Origin: Apostichopus japonicus
Lineage: Eukaryota > Echinodermata > Holothuroidea > Aspidochirotida > Stichopodidae
DNA: 64,000 nucleotides
Direction: 5' to 3'
Assembly (NCBI RefSeq): GCF_037975245.1
Contig: NC_092573.1
Span: 24,581,265-24,645,264 of the forward strand
Of this stretch, positions 1 through 13,900 are shown in pieces (positions within the stretch are counted from its first letter, which is position 1; each line of letters begins with the position of its first letter). Under the pieces are notes generated by a model. That model saw only the letters and a program-made list of their open reading frames with translations. It did not search any database and was not told where the DNA came from. The position numbers and the translations under genes were made by a program.

Positions 1-182
1 GATAATTAAAGGGGATAAGAGGCCTTCCTGACAGCATCATTAGTGCCGATAAATTCTAAAGAGCTAGCTCGGTTTTTGTGATGATGTAAATATTTTTTTT
101 CTTTTTCTTGAGACATCTCACGGGCCACAAAAAATCACTGGTGGGCCGCATGTGACCCGCGGGCCGTAGGTTGCCCACCCCA
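1..182 (-). mobile_element. Terminal fragment of a hAT-like DNA transposon
   Basis: Read on the minus strand from about 182, the sequence goes GGGGTGGGCAACCTACGG, then a GC-rich CCCGCGGGTCACATGCGGCCC block and GTGGCCCGTGAG. This is the layout of many animal hAT ends (CAGGGGTGGGCAACC-type terminus with CGGCCCGC repeats). The other end lies outside the window, so length and target-site duplication cannot be judged. It is in the INTS3 intron following the 470-529 exon. Confidence 0.5.
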
Positions 183-469
183 GCACTAGAGGAACAAATT
201 TGATAAGTCCCACATGATCTGGGTCTACCCAACCCCCACCCCCACCCCAATGTCCTACTACACTGAATGAGGAGCAAGAAACTTAATAACATGTTTTGCA
301 CTGTTGAACCAAGACATAGTTTATTGTCTTCATCGAGGTCTGCATCGGCCATGTCACTTGTATGCTGCCTTTGGATTCCTGATAATGAACAGAAACGAGG
401 CAAAAAATGTACGGACAACTGCGGTCACAAATTTGGCAAATTGTATTTAGAGATGGCTTTGTCACTGAC

Positions 470-1874
470 CTGTGTGTAGACAGGTGGAACCAAATAGCAG
501 AGTAAGTTCACATCTTCTTCCTGACATGCCTAAAAAATGATGAAAGAAAGTAAGAACATTTGTAAAATTTATTATTTAAAATTAGGTAACAGAATGCCTA
601 GAAATATGATCCATCACGTCCATGTTTCTTTGTCTTTACTTACCCTGAAATCCTTCACTAAACAGCTTATTAAGTCTCCAGAATCTGTGTTTTTGCAAAC
701 TTCTTCGTAAACGTGAAGTTTATTTCCCTCCCTCAGCATTGAACTGGAGATAAAAAAAACAACAAAAATGTGAATAACCTTAAACGGAGGTATTATACTG
801 CACTAGAGTGAGAAGGAAATTTCACTTGGGAATGATTTGATTGTTAGTAGATGGGAAAACAGTATACAAAGAATACATATCCATGTAAGGCACAATTTGT
901 ACCTGTTGTGAAATGTTTACTACCTAGGACTGATTGAATGGCGAATGCATATTCACATTTCTGTACTGAGCTTCCATGATCAGAATATTTAAAGTAAAAA
1001 AAAGAAGTCTTTTGGGAGTAAGCAATAATTTGTAACATCTCTGCTATAAATGATGCTTCATTTATCTAAACATCTCGTCATGTATACCCTTCTAAATATA
1101 GGCTTTAGAACAATCACAATTTGCCAATTCTTTGAGAAAGAACCAGCGCTTTGCCACCGACTCGAGCAAAAGCTGGTACCTTTTAGGTGTCTAGGGATTT
1201 TGATACAGCATAAGCTTACCTTCCATGCAGGTAAAATAGGAGACTGTAACCGATATTAGTGTGTTTCTCATATAAGACACACACCAGCGTGAGAAGCTGA
1301 ATGGGACAGGTGCCCTCCTCGTTGCCTTGACTGAGATTCCTAAGAAGCAAGTAAACGTCATATGGGATGATAACAGCACTGGTGTATCAATATCTTATGA
1401 TTCTAATCAACATATTCAACTACTTTGATAGTATTAAACTATTTTGCAATATACACAAATTTAGATCAAAAAGAGGGCAAAACTTTGGAGAAACAATAGT
1501 GTTTTATCAAGCAATCAGTAGTTGAAGATATGTATGTTCTGTTCAAATCTCTGTGATGATCCACTAAGACACAGGAGTCAAAAGTTGGGCACTGACGGGG
1601 ATTGCAGCCTTGCTGTCGTAAGGCATAATATTTCAATTTTCAAATTTATTTGTCATATGTTTGTACAAGATTAATACAAAAATAACATTACAGTAGGAAG
1701 GATAACATATGAAGGACACTAGAAAAACAGCAAGGCTGTTATCTCAGCTAGTGACCAAGTAGAAATATAAAGCAACAAAACACTTAAATTACATAAACAT
1801 ACAATTTCATTTGACCCCAATGATAAATGACTAATGTTGTCACTACACCAGACCTAAGTAACCCTCCACCATTG

Positions 1875-1922
<48 letters not shown>

Positions 1923-4900
1923 AACTTTGTCCATTTCAGAAAACAGAAAATGGAAATGATTTCCCGTCGACAGTAAACATGAAACAGTAGTGAATACAAC
2001 ACAACCATACAATAAACAAACTATTAGTGAACAACTACGAGAATAAAACTAAGGCCAATTAACACAAATCCTATGGCTGTACAACTGCATGCAGATCTGC
2101 ACATGGTATAAGTAACACTGGGATCTACTGGAGTCAATGAAATGCATGTTAGAGAGGATATCACAGCTTTAAAGTAGTCATACTTGCGACAGTTGAAACT
2201 TACCTATAAATAACAAAGAGTGGTTTACCAAGAGTATCCTCCATAGACCTAGCAAAGAAATATAACATGAATATTCATAGAACATAGATGAAATAAAGTG
2301 ATAGCAATTCTTTTGTGAAGAAGTTCTTTATCAAGAAGACAATAGGCTGGAAAGGATCAAAGAAAGTGTACCTTGTGTTATCTTGCACTCACTCACACAC
2401 ACGCATCGAAACGGCTTGCTTTGTATTATTTTAGCTACAACCGATGACATTTCCCTGTATTCTAACCCTTTGTCTGGACAACTGATGACTATTGTTCTCT
2501 ATTGTTTGAAAACTGGTGACAGGAATTTCTTTTGTCCCATGTCACGAGTTGTGAGGCCTAGACATACCCACACACAAACCCACACATATATATATATATA
2601 TTATATAGATATATATATAGATATATATATATATATATATAGATATATATATATATATAGATATATATATAGATATATATATAGATATATATATATATCT
2701 TTCAAAAACAAGAACAACGATCATATTGTTTTTACTTCTTTCATTTTATCACATTCTTAATTTTGTGATTAATGATACAACACTGTAACTTACGGATTTT
2801 AACCACATTTTGTTAATGTATGAAATACTAAATCAATATGAAGTAATAATCCAACTATTTGAAGCCAAGGATAACTTTTGGGTATCGATTATGTGATTGT
2901 TCTTGAAACTTCAAAGAAAATATAATTCATATTTAATGAAACTTAAGATCTGAACAGCAACAGAAAGACAGGAGGTAATATAATCATTATAGTAATTTTC
3001 TTTTCCGGTACAGTATTGCAGATTTTATATTGTCTATAAGTCTAAGTAAAGCTCAATGTTAAACGATATTTATGATCATTCCTTGAATATTTGTTAGCAA
3101 AAGATGTGGATCGTTGACTGGAGGTGACTACTTACTCTGTGGTGATTTCATCAGGAAGCATCTGACCTGTCAGGTGACCATTATATAAACCACACAAAAA
3201 CTGAGAGAGCGGTTCAGCAACATCACTATCAAAATCTTCCTACAGGTCAAAGAAATAAAGAAAACACTATACTATATACTGCAAAGTCCACTATAAATAA
3301 TATTACTATAGACGGAATGATCCTAATGCATCTACTGAATATGCATATCTGGAACACAGATAATTGAATTACTAGATACTGAATAGATAATTAAATAACT
3401 TCCCAGCATTTATGAATAGACAAACAATTCCACTGATACTGTTATGGCCACTTAATACAATAGGTTTTGTAAAAAACAACCTTGAACCTCCAACCCTGTA
3501 CTTCAAAGATTTATCTTGTTACGAAGACCTGCTGGTCAAATTTCCGAGTGAACTGATTCCTCAGTTGTGCAAACTACTCATTTTCAACTTTTTGTTGAAG
3601 TCCTTTGGTTTGGTCTCAAAATATATAGGTAACTGCATAATATTATTTGCTATCACAGTCTCACAACAAACACTTGACTACTCGAGTTTCATATCAAACA
3701 GTTATTTTTTCACATTTCACCCTATCATTCCATGTTGCTTTTCTCGCCTAAGTAGTTCTGAGACATAAGATCATGAGGACCATAATGCCACAGCACTTGC
3801 TAACTCAATATCACTCAATAATTCACTCTGAACGAGACTTAGTATTGCCATCTATCACACCCCACCCCACATCCCCTCTCCCACACCCCTCTGCCCACTA
3901 TACATCTTGTGGACTATACTGTCTTGTTTCACCTCTGAGATAAACTTACCGATCTCAAGATGACAGAGCAGAGATTGTCCACTGTGTCACATTGTTCCTC
4001 CATGTCGCTGTCCCTAAACAAAGATTGAATTGAATTGAATTTATTGTCCACAATCGGAAATTCGGCTTACACAGGTCGTAAAAAAAAAAAAAAAGAAGAA
4101 AAGCAATAGTATTAGTATCAATAGACTGTGATACACATACAGTAATACAAACATATATACAGCAAGTCCTACAATTATGAAACTTATCTTCTCACTTGTG
4201 AATTAAATATATGGATAGAAGTAGCCCCAAATAAGTATCTGTAGCGGGCCCTTCGTGTACGTGGTGGGCATAAAAGCAGTCCAGAGCGGTTGTAAATGTA
4301 GTGCTCAGACAAGGGAGTGTGTTGGGTCTGGCATGATTTGTTTCACTTTATTGCAGACTCTCTTATGATACAAGCACTCTAACGAAGGTAAGTGAACACC
4401 GATTACCCGCTGAGCAACTTTAAGAGTATATCGGAAAGACCATCAATAGTAAGCAAAACAAAAAAGAAGTTATTCAGAGTAGACTATCAACAGACTTTGT
4501 TTTTACATTCTGATAACATAAGAACAGTACTCCCTATGAAAATGAGCAGCTGAAAATTTGGCCCGCCCAAAATATTTCCACCTTTTTAACAGTTAATAAT
4601 TTCCTCTGAGATAATTTCCTCCCCATTCCTTCCCTGCAGTGTCTCTTTACCCATTATTATTCATAGGACCTCAAAACCCCAGAGAGGGGGTGGGGATGGG
4701 AGGGTGGGAAGGGGTGCTTGTATGTAACAATATTCAAGTTGACAAGCCACACTACTCTTAAAGGGATAGTTCCTTAGTACTTTTGCTTTTTCACACAATC
4801 CCATATGCTAACCATTTCTTTCACAGCCATGTCGAAAATGGTTAAAACTTTTAGGAGTCCATTTCCAAATATCGTTTAATCTCAACCTGCATATCATATG

Positions 4901-7900
4901 AACATTTATTTACCGCAGCATTGCTTTGTATTTTGTGGTTACCTACAATAAATATCAAAAAAACTCTACTTTAAAGCTCAAGATATTCAAGAATGATCTT
5001 CTGCCAGGAGTCAATCAATGGAAAGCTTATTCATGTCAAACTCTAGAAACGAAATTATCCAGAAAAATTATCTGGGAAAAAAAAACACTAAAATATGTCC
5101 TGTTGCATGAATCGAAGAGATGAGTTGACTTCCAGAATATCATTCAAATGCTATAATTATCAGAAATATTCTGTTTCATCCTTGATAACTGAAACTGACT
5201 ACAAGGAGGAGAACTTACTTCTGATCGAGAAGATGTTGACAGATTTCTTTGATATCTCCGTCTAATTGCTCCAAGAATGGCTTGACGTCAATCTCCTCCA
5301 CTTCTTTGATTTGTCTGAAGAAAACATCTCCTGGTTTGTTGGGAGAAACTGTCAGGTGACAGGAAGAAAGAAGGAACAAAATGAAGATTAGAACCATCTA
5401 GTAAACAATTAGGGAACAAATGTACTCTTTCCCAAGCAAAGAGGGGTTGGGGGTAGGGAAGCAGGTAGGATAGAAGAGGGCAGTATTCCCCCCCCCCTCA
5501 CACCCCAAAACAGAATAAAAATTCAGTATTGGCAATCAGTCTTTCTAGAAAAGTTGAATAAGTATTACAAGCGCTCTAGATAACTTATGCTACACTTTAC
5601 ATTAGTCAATTTGATCAAGAATACACCATAAGCTTAGGGTCACGTTTAATAGTTTGTTTCGTAAATCTTCAATAACAATCCGACTAGAAGAGGGCAGCAG
5701 ACCAACCTTTCTTTTCTTCATCGTCGTCATCACTGAAAGCCGCGTCAAGAGGCGAGAGAATCTTCTCGGTCGGTGAATCTAAGTTATTCACTTCAATTTC
5801 CAGAGTCTCTGGTGTCGACAACTCCTTCGGGCTTTTACCTGAGAAAGGCAACATTCGAAGACAAGCACAGGAAAGTCGGGAGTCATTTATAACAGTTTAG
5901 AAAATAGGAGATCATGCAGAGTTCCCTTCAACTGACAAGCTCAGTGGTTGGATGTTAACATGCAAATATGATTGCTATGTCTTTACCCCCACTACATGAC
6001 ACACTTTTAAATATGTCATCATGCAAGACAAGACCATTTTGAAGGGGATAAAAAAACATCACAAATGTTACTGTCCAAACACCACATTATGACTAAACAT
6101 GAGTAACTTTGATCCTAAATTACTGCAATACCAGAAAAGGAATAACTTTTTAAATGCAAAGGAAAATAGATGTTTAGATAACTCTAAGAAACAAATATGA
6201 TTTACTAAAATCACAGAATGTTTACTGCTTTTTATGCTGTTAAAAAAACAAATACATAAATAAATTTTGCTGAAAGGAAAAGTGGTGGCATTAACAATTT
6301 TATCTGGAATTTTGACAAACCTTCAGCTTGACAGAATTCTGAGAAATGTTCCTTGATCATAGCTCGCAGCTCTTTGTCCAGTTTTGGGCTCTGAAGTAAG
6401 GGAGCTAGCGTCCTGAAATAGGGTAACCAAGATGAAAACAAAAGTCAAATGGAGCAAGACGCAAAAGGGAATGTCTTCAAAAATGTCGAAATTTTCATAA
6501 ATTGTTTAAGATTGATCATAGAGACAGGCTTTGCATTTCTTAAATCATCATTAGACAATGGTGGTGGTGGGGTGGGGGGGTGGGGTGAGGGGTAGTTGAA
6601 AAGAGGAAAGAATCCTATACAAAAACCAGGGAGGAGAGGGAAGGCTGAAAGGAAGGAAGGAAAGGATTCTAGATAAAATGGTAAGATAAAGGGAACTCAA
6701 AGCATACAAACTGAATTCAACCCAAAACAACTCTTTCTTTATTCCTGAAGTAGTATTTAACATGATGTCTGATTTAACAGACCTGATAACTTGTTTGACT
6801 TACGACAAGACCCTCTTTTCCAGGATGAATCTGAGAGCACTCACAATGCCTTGTCTGATTTGAACCTCAAAAGGAGGATAAAAATGTGGAATGATCTGTG
6901 AATAGAATAGAAAAACAAAAAATAATTCTGACTGTCAAAACACAACTTGCCATGATTTTTTGTACAATAACAAGCATAAAAAATATTACATATATTAATT
7001 AAACTTCAAACTTTTGAATTTTAAAATTAAAGCAGTTGGAGCAAACACGACCATATTTCGTTCCCACTATACTCAGGCAATAATTTTAAAATTACAAAAT
7101 TTTATGATGATCTTCTAGCACATCTTACAATTTTTTTTTTGTGGTTTAACGAAAGTCAATACTCAAATGATCTTAAACAGTCAAAATACATTGACCTATG
7201 ATGTGCACCTACGTAACGAATCTAAACAGCCCAAAACTTCTTGAACCTATTAAAAGATAATCATACAGCAGAAACTACAGTGTACTCACCCTACACAGAA
7301 AATCCCAAAGGGTTGCTGTAATAGCAGGGTGAGACCTCATTGAGTGGTGCATCACTAAAATACCAGGTTCTGAAGACAGAGAGATGGCGTGATAAGAAAA
7401 AGTAAAAGTAAATGCCAATATCCTTCACATATAAACCGGTAAGGTATTAAAACTAACATAAACAGATGGAGTACATGTAGTCATAGGTAAAGATCTTGTT
7501 ACTGTGACACCTCCAGTATAGCCTTACACACAAGACAATTCTAATCACTGAGAAAATGGATTTTATGAGTTTTAGCTGTTCTTGTGAGACAGTCAAACAA
7601 AACAATGGGAGACTCTAGAGTTTAGCACCCTTTTAATGTCTTTTATGGTTTTATTTATCTATTTCTTCTAAAGGAGGGGGGAGGGCAGGGGGGTGGAGAG
7701 GCTTGAAGAGTCTAACCGTTTACAAAGTCTGCAATAATCCTTTCCAATAATATTAATCATAATAATAAACTAACAACACTTGTACTACAAACTTTATTTT
7801 GCTAACATGTCATCTCAAAACAAAAATCTTCTTTTTTTATTAATTCATTGTTGCTATAGACTTCATGTTTACCTTGCTTATCTGTTCTCTGTTAGAAAGA

Positions 7901-10900
7901 GAATGATTAATATTTATTATTAGCAATTGTGCCTGAACTTCTTTAGCTAAATGTCATAACCACCTTTATATTAAAAGACAAATTACGAACCATCTTACAT
8001 TTTTGAAAATAAAAAAACAGATATAGAAACATGGTATGCATATTTCCTGCTACAAATTAACTACTCACCTATGTCCATGATGTTCCCCCTTGCAGGATTG
8101 AAGAGTAACCAATCATAAAATAAAGCTAGCTTGGCATTGGAAGCCGCCACGTTAGACTGAAGGTGTAAAACAAATTATACGTTTGGTATGAACAATCTTT
8201 CAGAATCCGTCCAGGAAAAAGACAACGGTTAGGTGAAGAGATAAGAAACATAAAAATTTTTTTTTAAAAATACTTATTTCTTCTTTACTTACTACTCCAT
8301 CTTAACATAATTGTACTTAGTAGTCTTTTGTCAACTTTACAAACCATTGCAGATGGCAAAAAATACTCCTGCATGAAACTCTGCTGTATATGTTGAGAGC
8401 ATTCTCAGATAATAGGTTTCCATTACCTTTATTCACCAACTGAATAGCTTTAAAGCTTACTACTAATAGAAACAATCTTTCTTCCACACATAATTATATA
8501 AACAGAAGACTATGATTCAGATATTAATGAATGACACATGCAAATTAGCAGAGTAGATTTGTCTGTGAAGGAAATACATCTCTTTGTCAGGTATGGTTAC
8601 TGGTTACTGGAAGAATAAATAGGTGTCATCGCCAACAAAATGTGACAAATGTCGATAGGTAGATGAGAGCGCAATAAAAATGTCAATATTCGCGAATAAG
8701 TAAAAAGTGGTAAAAAGCTGAAAAGGGCGAAAAGGTTTTTGAAAAGGAAATACCGAACCATCTTAGGAGGGGTGGGGGAATGGACCAAATATCCACTTAC
8801 TGTGCATGTGGTCAGTAACCAGCCAATCACAGCCCACCTCTGTATGATTTCAGAACTCAGAATTTCATTGGATGGATGAATATTACAGCAGATGTATCGG
8901 ATGAGATCGCATCTCAGAGACTGACTCTCCGGGGTATTCAAGTACTGGCAAACAGGAAGAAATACACATGTCATTAAATAAATGTGATTTCTATAGATGA
9001 AAGACAACCAAGTGTTACCTCAAATGGAATATGATTGAAGAGAGGCTGCAAACATTATTTTTTATATTATCCTGATAGTCACACCATTAAGGGAAATAAC
9101 AAATAAAAGGTCTATCAGTGTAATTCAATGCAAACACCACACTGTTCGACACAGACATAACATAGCCTAAGTATGCTATGCTATCAAAATGCTGACAAGT
9201 CCTGACGAAAACCATTCAAAAACCAGTATATTCATTTGATAGTTAATTGTCACACATGTTATCACTGAATCTCTCAGTCTTCATACCAAGTAAGGTGATT
9301 TGTGTGACAAAATGATGCACATTCTTTAACAGCCATCACTGCGATACTGATTGTCCAAATATAGTTAGTCTAAAAAATGGTGCAAACTGTCGGAGACAAC
9401 TTGATCAATTGTGTGCAATCAAACAACTTGTGTTACTCCCGCTTAGAATTCAAAATGGTTTTAGCAGATTAAACTAAAAACAAGTAACTGCATCTTTGAA
9501 CCATTTATCTGATCCCATGAGCAGTTTGCAGTGATGTAGACTACAGATTAACAACCCTCAGCATTAAATCATACATTTATTACAAATTAAGCTAATTTAG
9601 TATATAGAATATTTAACTTAATTTAAAGTCTTGCTTTTTATCTTGTTGAAATTGACTCACTTGTCTTTGGAACCAATCTTGATATCTTTTCTGCTGGCCA
9701 AATTTGACCTGACGATTGACACAGAAGAAGAAAACAGAATGAAAAAAAAAACATTGATACACTTTAAACAGAATATTACACATAGTTCTATGTTGATACC
9801 AGACCATAGGAGAGCTTCTAAAGGTTACATGGCTGATCAGTTTGTCTAAGTGTCAAAGGTCACAACACAATGCAATTCATCTGAATCTCATAGGAGTAGA
9901 TGTGGTTAATTAAAACCAAATGTTCAAATCGTTATATTACGATTACAAAAAATAAAACTGAAGTCGTACAATCTTTGCATCATTTGAAATTGCGTAAGTC
10001 CTGATTATTTCTATTTCCAAGACTAGACAAACAAAAATATAAAAACACTTCTTGACTTGTCACAAATCTTTTGCTCCCAAAGCAAGTGTTATGGTCTAAA
10101 ATGAACAAGGTTAACGATCAGCAGTGCAAGAAAGTCAGGTCCTAAATCTAGGCAAGTATACCAACATCTCCCTCCCCCCTCCCCCCTCCCTCCCACCCTC
10201 CCACAGGCTGACCATTATTAACTAGTATTTTGTTGTAATATCATCTTATCAACCCTCAATTATATCAACATAATAGATTCAACCATTGATAGCATACTTA
10301 CTAGCTATTAAAAAATGGTTTCCTTGATATGAACTGTCGGAAACCCTAAACAGGAAACGGGAACAGGCAGACAACATCCCAAAACAAACAGTTACTTACT
10401 TTGGACGTAAAAAAGATTAGTTTCTTCTCTATTTCTGGCGTTAACCGGCAGCCTAGATATTTCGGTGGTGTTCTTTGCTGTAGAAGCTGTTTGATACCTG
10501 CAAAATTTATGGAAAAAATAAAAATTTATGCTAATACTGAGAGTTGGGAAGAGCAACAATAGAGAATGAAAGCCAACATAGGTCCATCTTTAACGACATA
10601 GAAAGAGCTTTCAAATCCTACAGCTTGAATTTTATTGTCAACTTCACAATCTGGAAGCTTCAAGATAATGTACCTCTTACTTTAGTTCAGTATCGTACTG
10701 CACCAGGGAATTGAAGAAATTAGGTCAAGAAATAGTTACATTTGTGGGACACAATAGTGTGAATTTTAATGTAACCATGCCTACCTGTAAACTGTGGACT
10801 CAGTGACTGTGGTTTATGTATCATGTCCTTCCACAGCTTTTCAAATTCTGGTATCCTAGCAACATTCTGTAGCAGACGAATTAAGTCTCTGCCAATCTTG

Positions 10901-13900
10901 CAGCAATCCATAAACTGATAAATAATACAAAATAAAGTATATGAATTAATCAATCAATTGTTCAAGTAACGAATTAATCGGTCCGTCGATGCATGTACAG
11001 AGGCTTTGTATTCCCAGCACAGGATGTAAAGTGTTGGTGAAATTCCTGAAAGAATTTGGGTATCTGAAACATCTTCTGATTAATGACAAAATATTCCAAA
11101 GAATTCTGTGAAATTGCTGTGATTCAAACAGCCTGAAATAAAAGATACTCTGAGAACAGTATGAACTTTTCTTGCACCCTACTGATATCAATGATCCAAA
11201 CTATCGTGAAACATTATCCTGCCTGTAGATGATCTTAGTCCGAACTTTGATTGGGTTGTTTCGAATCAATTATATGACATCGACATCACATTCATTTTTG
11301 TTCCCTTGTCTATCTCTTATGCTGAGTTCTACATCATGCAAGGAAGTATTTCTTCTTGATCCTAGGTGTAACTAGCTTTCAAATCAACACATGACCTGAT
11401 GACATCAACATCAGTCAATAGTTACAGATGTATGTAAGGCTAGGGCTAGGTAAATGTGCCACAAAGGTAGGAGTCTAGTCTTGATACTTCCTTTGCAAAG
11501 TGACAGAGACAAGTTAGACATCCTGCCGGCGGTAAATTACCAAAAGAACTAAAATATGATCAACTTCATGCAAGCGGAAGAAATGAAATGTTTTGTGCTA
11601 ACTTTGGATCGCAAGAGCTGGATACAGAAATCCACTTCTTTTTGCCTGAATGATGTGAACATTGATGAAGAGTGATCCTCAATGATCCGTAGGTAAGTAT
11701 ACAAAACCATCGCCATGAGAACGGGGAATTTATCCAACCAGGCTCTGCAGAAAGAAAGAGAACAAGATTTCATGTCAAAGGAGAGGCAGGGGAAGTCTTG
11801 TTCTACTAATTACTGACTGTTACTTAAGTTTTACTGACTGAATCCAAAGTTTTGCATGAAAGTGTGAAATTTCACACTAAAACACATTGTTGCCTTCACC
11901 AATGCTTTTCTTACAGGTCCTGGATACTTCACAGAAGCACTAAAGGGCATGACACTGTACTGAAACTAAAGGCTCTTTGCAAACTTCCTTACTACAACAT
12001 TATCTCATCAAACATTTTTTTCTATTTTTGGAAAATAATCACAAACATGATACATCAGCATTTCAGACTTTAGCTATCTATGTCTTACAAATGAAGAAAA
12101 TGATTGATAAACAGCAAATTTAAGTACTACTGTTTATATTGAAAGTACACCTGATTATGCTGTATTACGTAACTGTAGTATATAAAACATGTTGCTACTT
12201 TGCATATAACAAAGATACCATTTTTAATTTTTTATTATAAACCCTTCATAAAGTAAGATTTGACTGTTTGGATATTTTGCGATGATAGAGTATTCGCTAT
12301 GTAAATTCGAGCAGAGCAGCAATGCGTGTTCATTGAATGGATGAGTACCTGTTTTCAGATAACAGATCCAGCAAGGTCTCAGCTAACCACATATTTCTTG
12401 GTGATATGTCTCCACCTGCACAAAATATCAAAAATGATCAAAAATAAATAGAAAACAATCATAACTCCAAAGTTAATCTAACCTTCTGTAAGGAAAGATA
12501 AGAAGTCAAATACTTAGTGAATTTAATTCCAGTTAAATGTTTACAGTTATAAACAGTAACTAACCACTATTTTATTCTTTTTATATCGGTGGTCAATTTC
12601 AATCACAGTGGTATAAATTATAATTCTTTTTACACCCATAACTACAGATCAACTACAGATATTAGCATAATTAACTACAGATTTCAAATGCAGTGTGCAA
12701 AACAGAGCATTTCACAGCCACAGAGCAAATCTTCCATCATAACTGTAAAACTTTGAGTGGAAATTGTAAACTATTCAGAAGGTAAATGTGATAAAAAGTC
12801 ACTCTTTAAATGAACTTTATCACCTGTCAACGTAGCTTTTTTAGGTCTAATCTCCTACAGTTTATGTAAAGCTTCATTCTGAGTTGATATTCTGAAATTT
12901 TTTACGAAGATATTCGATGCTGGTATCCCATGACATCAACATGCAGCAATGATGTTTTAGCTCAAAAATTGACTGTTTGCATAGTGAGTTGTACAATCTG
13001 TTTCAAACACATTGACAGAAACCCATTCCATTTTGTCTGTTTACTTAACAGAGAATAACACAAGGTGAGATAATGTTGCTTGTCATAACACTGTCCTCTT
13101 GGCAAATACTGTAGGCTTGTCAGTATTACTTCCTTACCATTTCTTTGGAAGAAAAGAAAAAACATTTTCAAAGATTTTGGCTGAGTTCTGCTTTTGGAAC
13201 TGTCATGACCTTGGGGTCAAATACTTCAGACATGTGATATGAACAGACTTATACCAACATCCAGCACAGAAATAATAAATACCAGCAACGTGTGTCCTGA
13301 AGTGTCACATTAATCAGACATTCCCTTTAAGACATGCTAAATAAGCTGGCAAACCCTGGCCTAAGCAAATTGTTCTAAAAGGGAACTGGCAATCTCTTAC
13401 ACACAAATTTCCATTTAATTGACATCCAACCCATATACACAGTTTGACCCCTGGGTCAAACTTATTGATAAGCAATGACACCTACCCCATGGTACAACTT
13501 TGACTCTCTCCAAAACATGACCGAATAAATCCAGAAGAATTCTTCTGTTAAAGGGGGGGGGGGGGGAAAGACTGTCTCAACAAGTTGACATGTACTGCAA
13601 CTAACTTAAATTTGTTTACTGTCACATGGTCACAATGACCTCTGAAGTATTATTTACATAAACTCTTTCTGTGCCACTTCATGGATTGCATCATTTAAAC
13701 CAAGGTTGCTGAGAATCTGATCAAGACTATTTAAGAGATGCCGGTTCAAACCATTCTTCTCCTTGGCCACTAATAATGTCATGTGACCTTTGACCTCCTA
13801 TTCCTGTGCACTTTCTTTCTCAAACGACCTTCTTGTGTGAACATTATTAATCAAGCCCCTAACATAGACAACAACTTGGGCAACTTTTGTCAAGATCAAG

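Noticed and set aside
13738-13760. GGTTCAAACC resembling a tRNA B box.
   Set aside because: No A box at the right distance and no acceptor stem pairing; a single 10-bp match is expected by chance.
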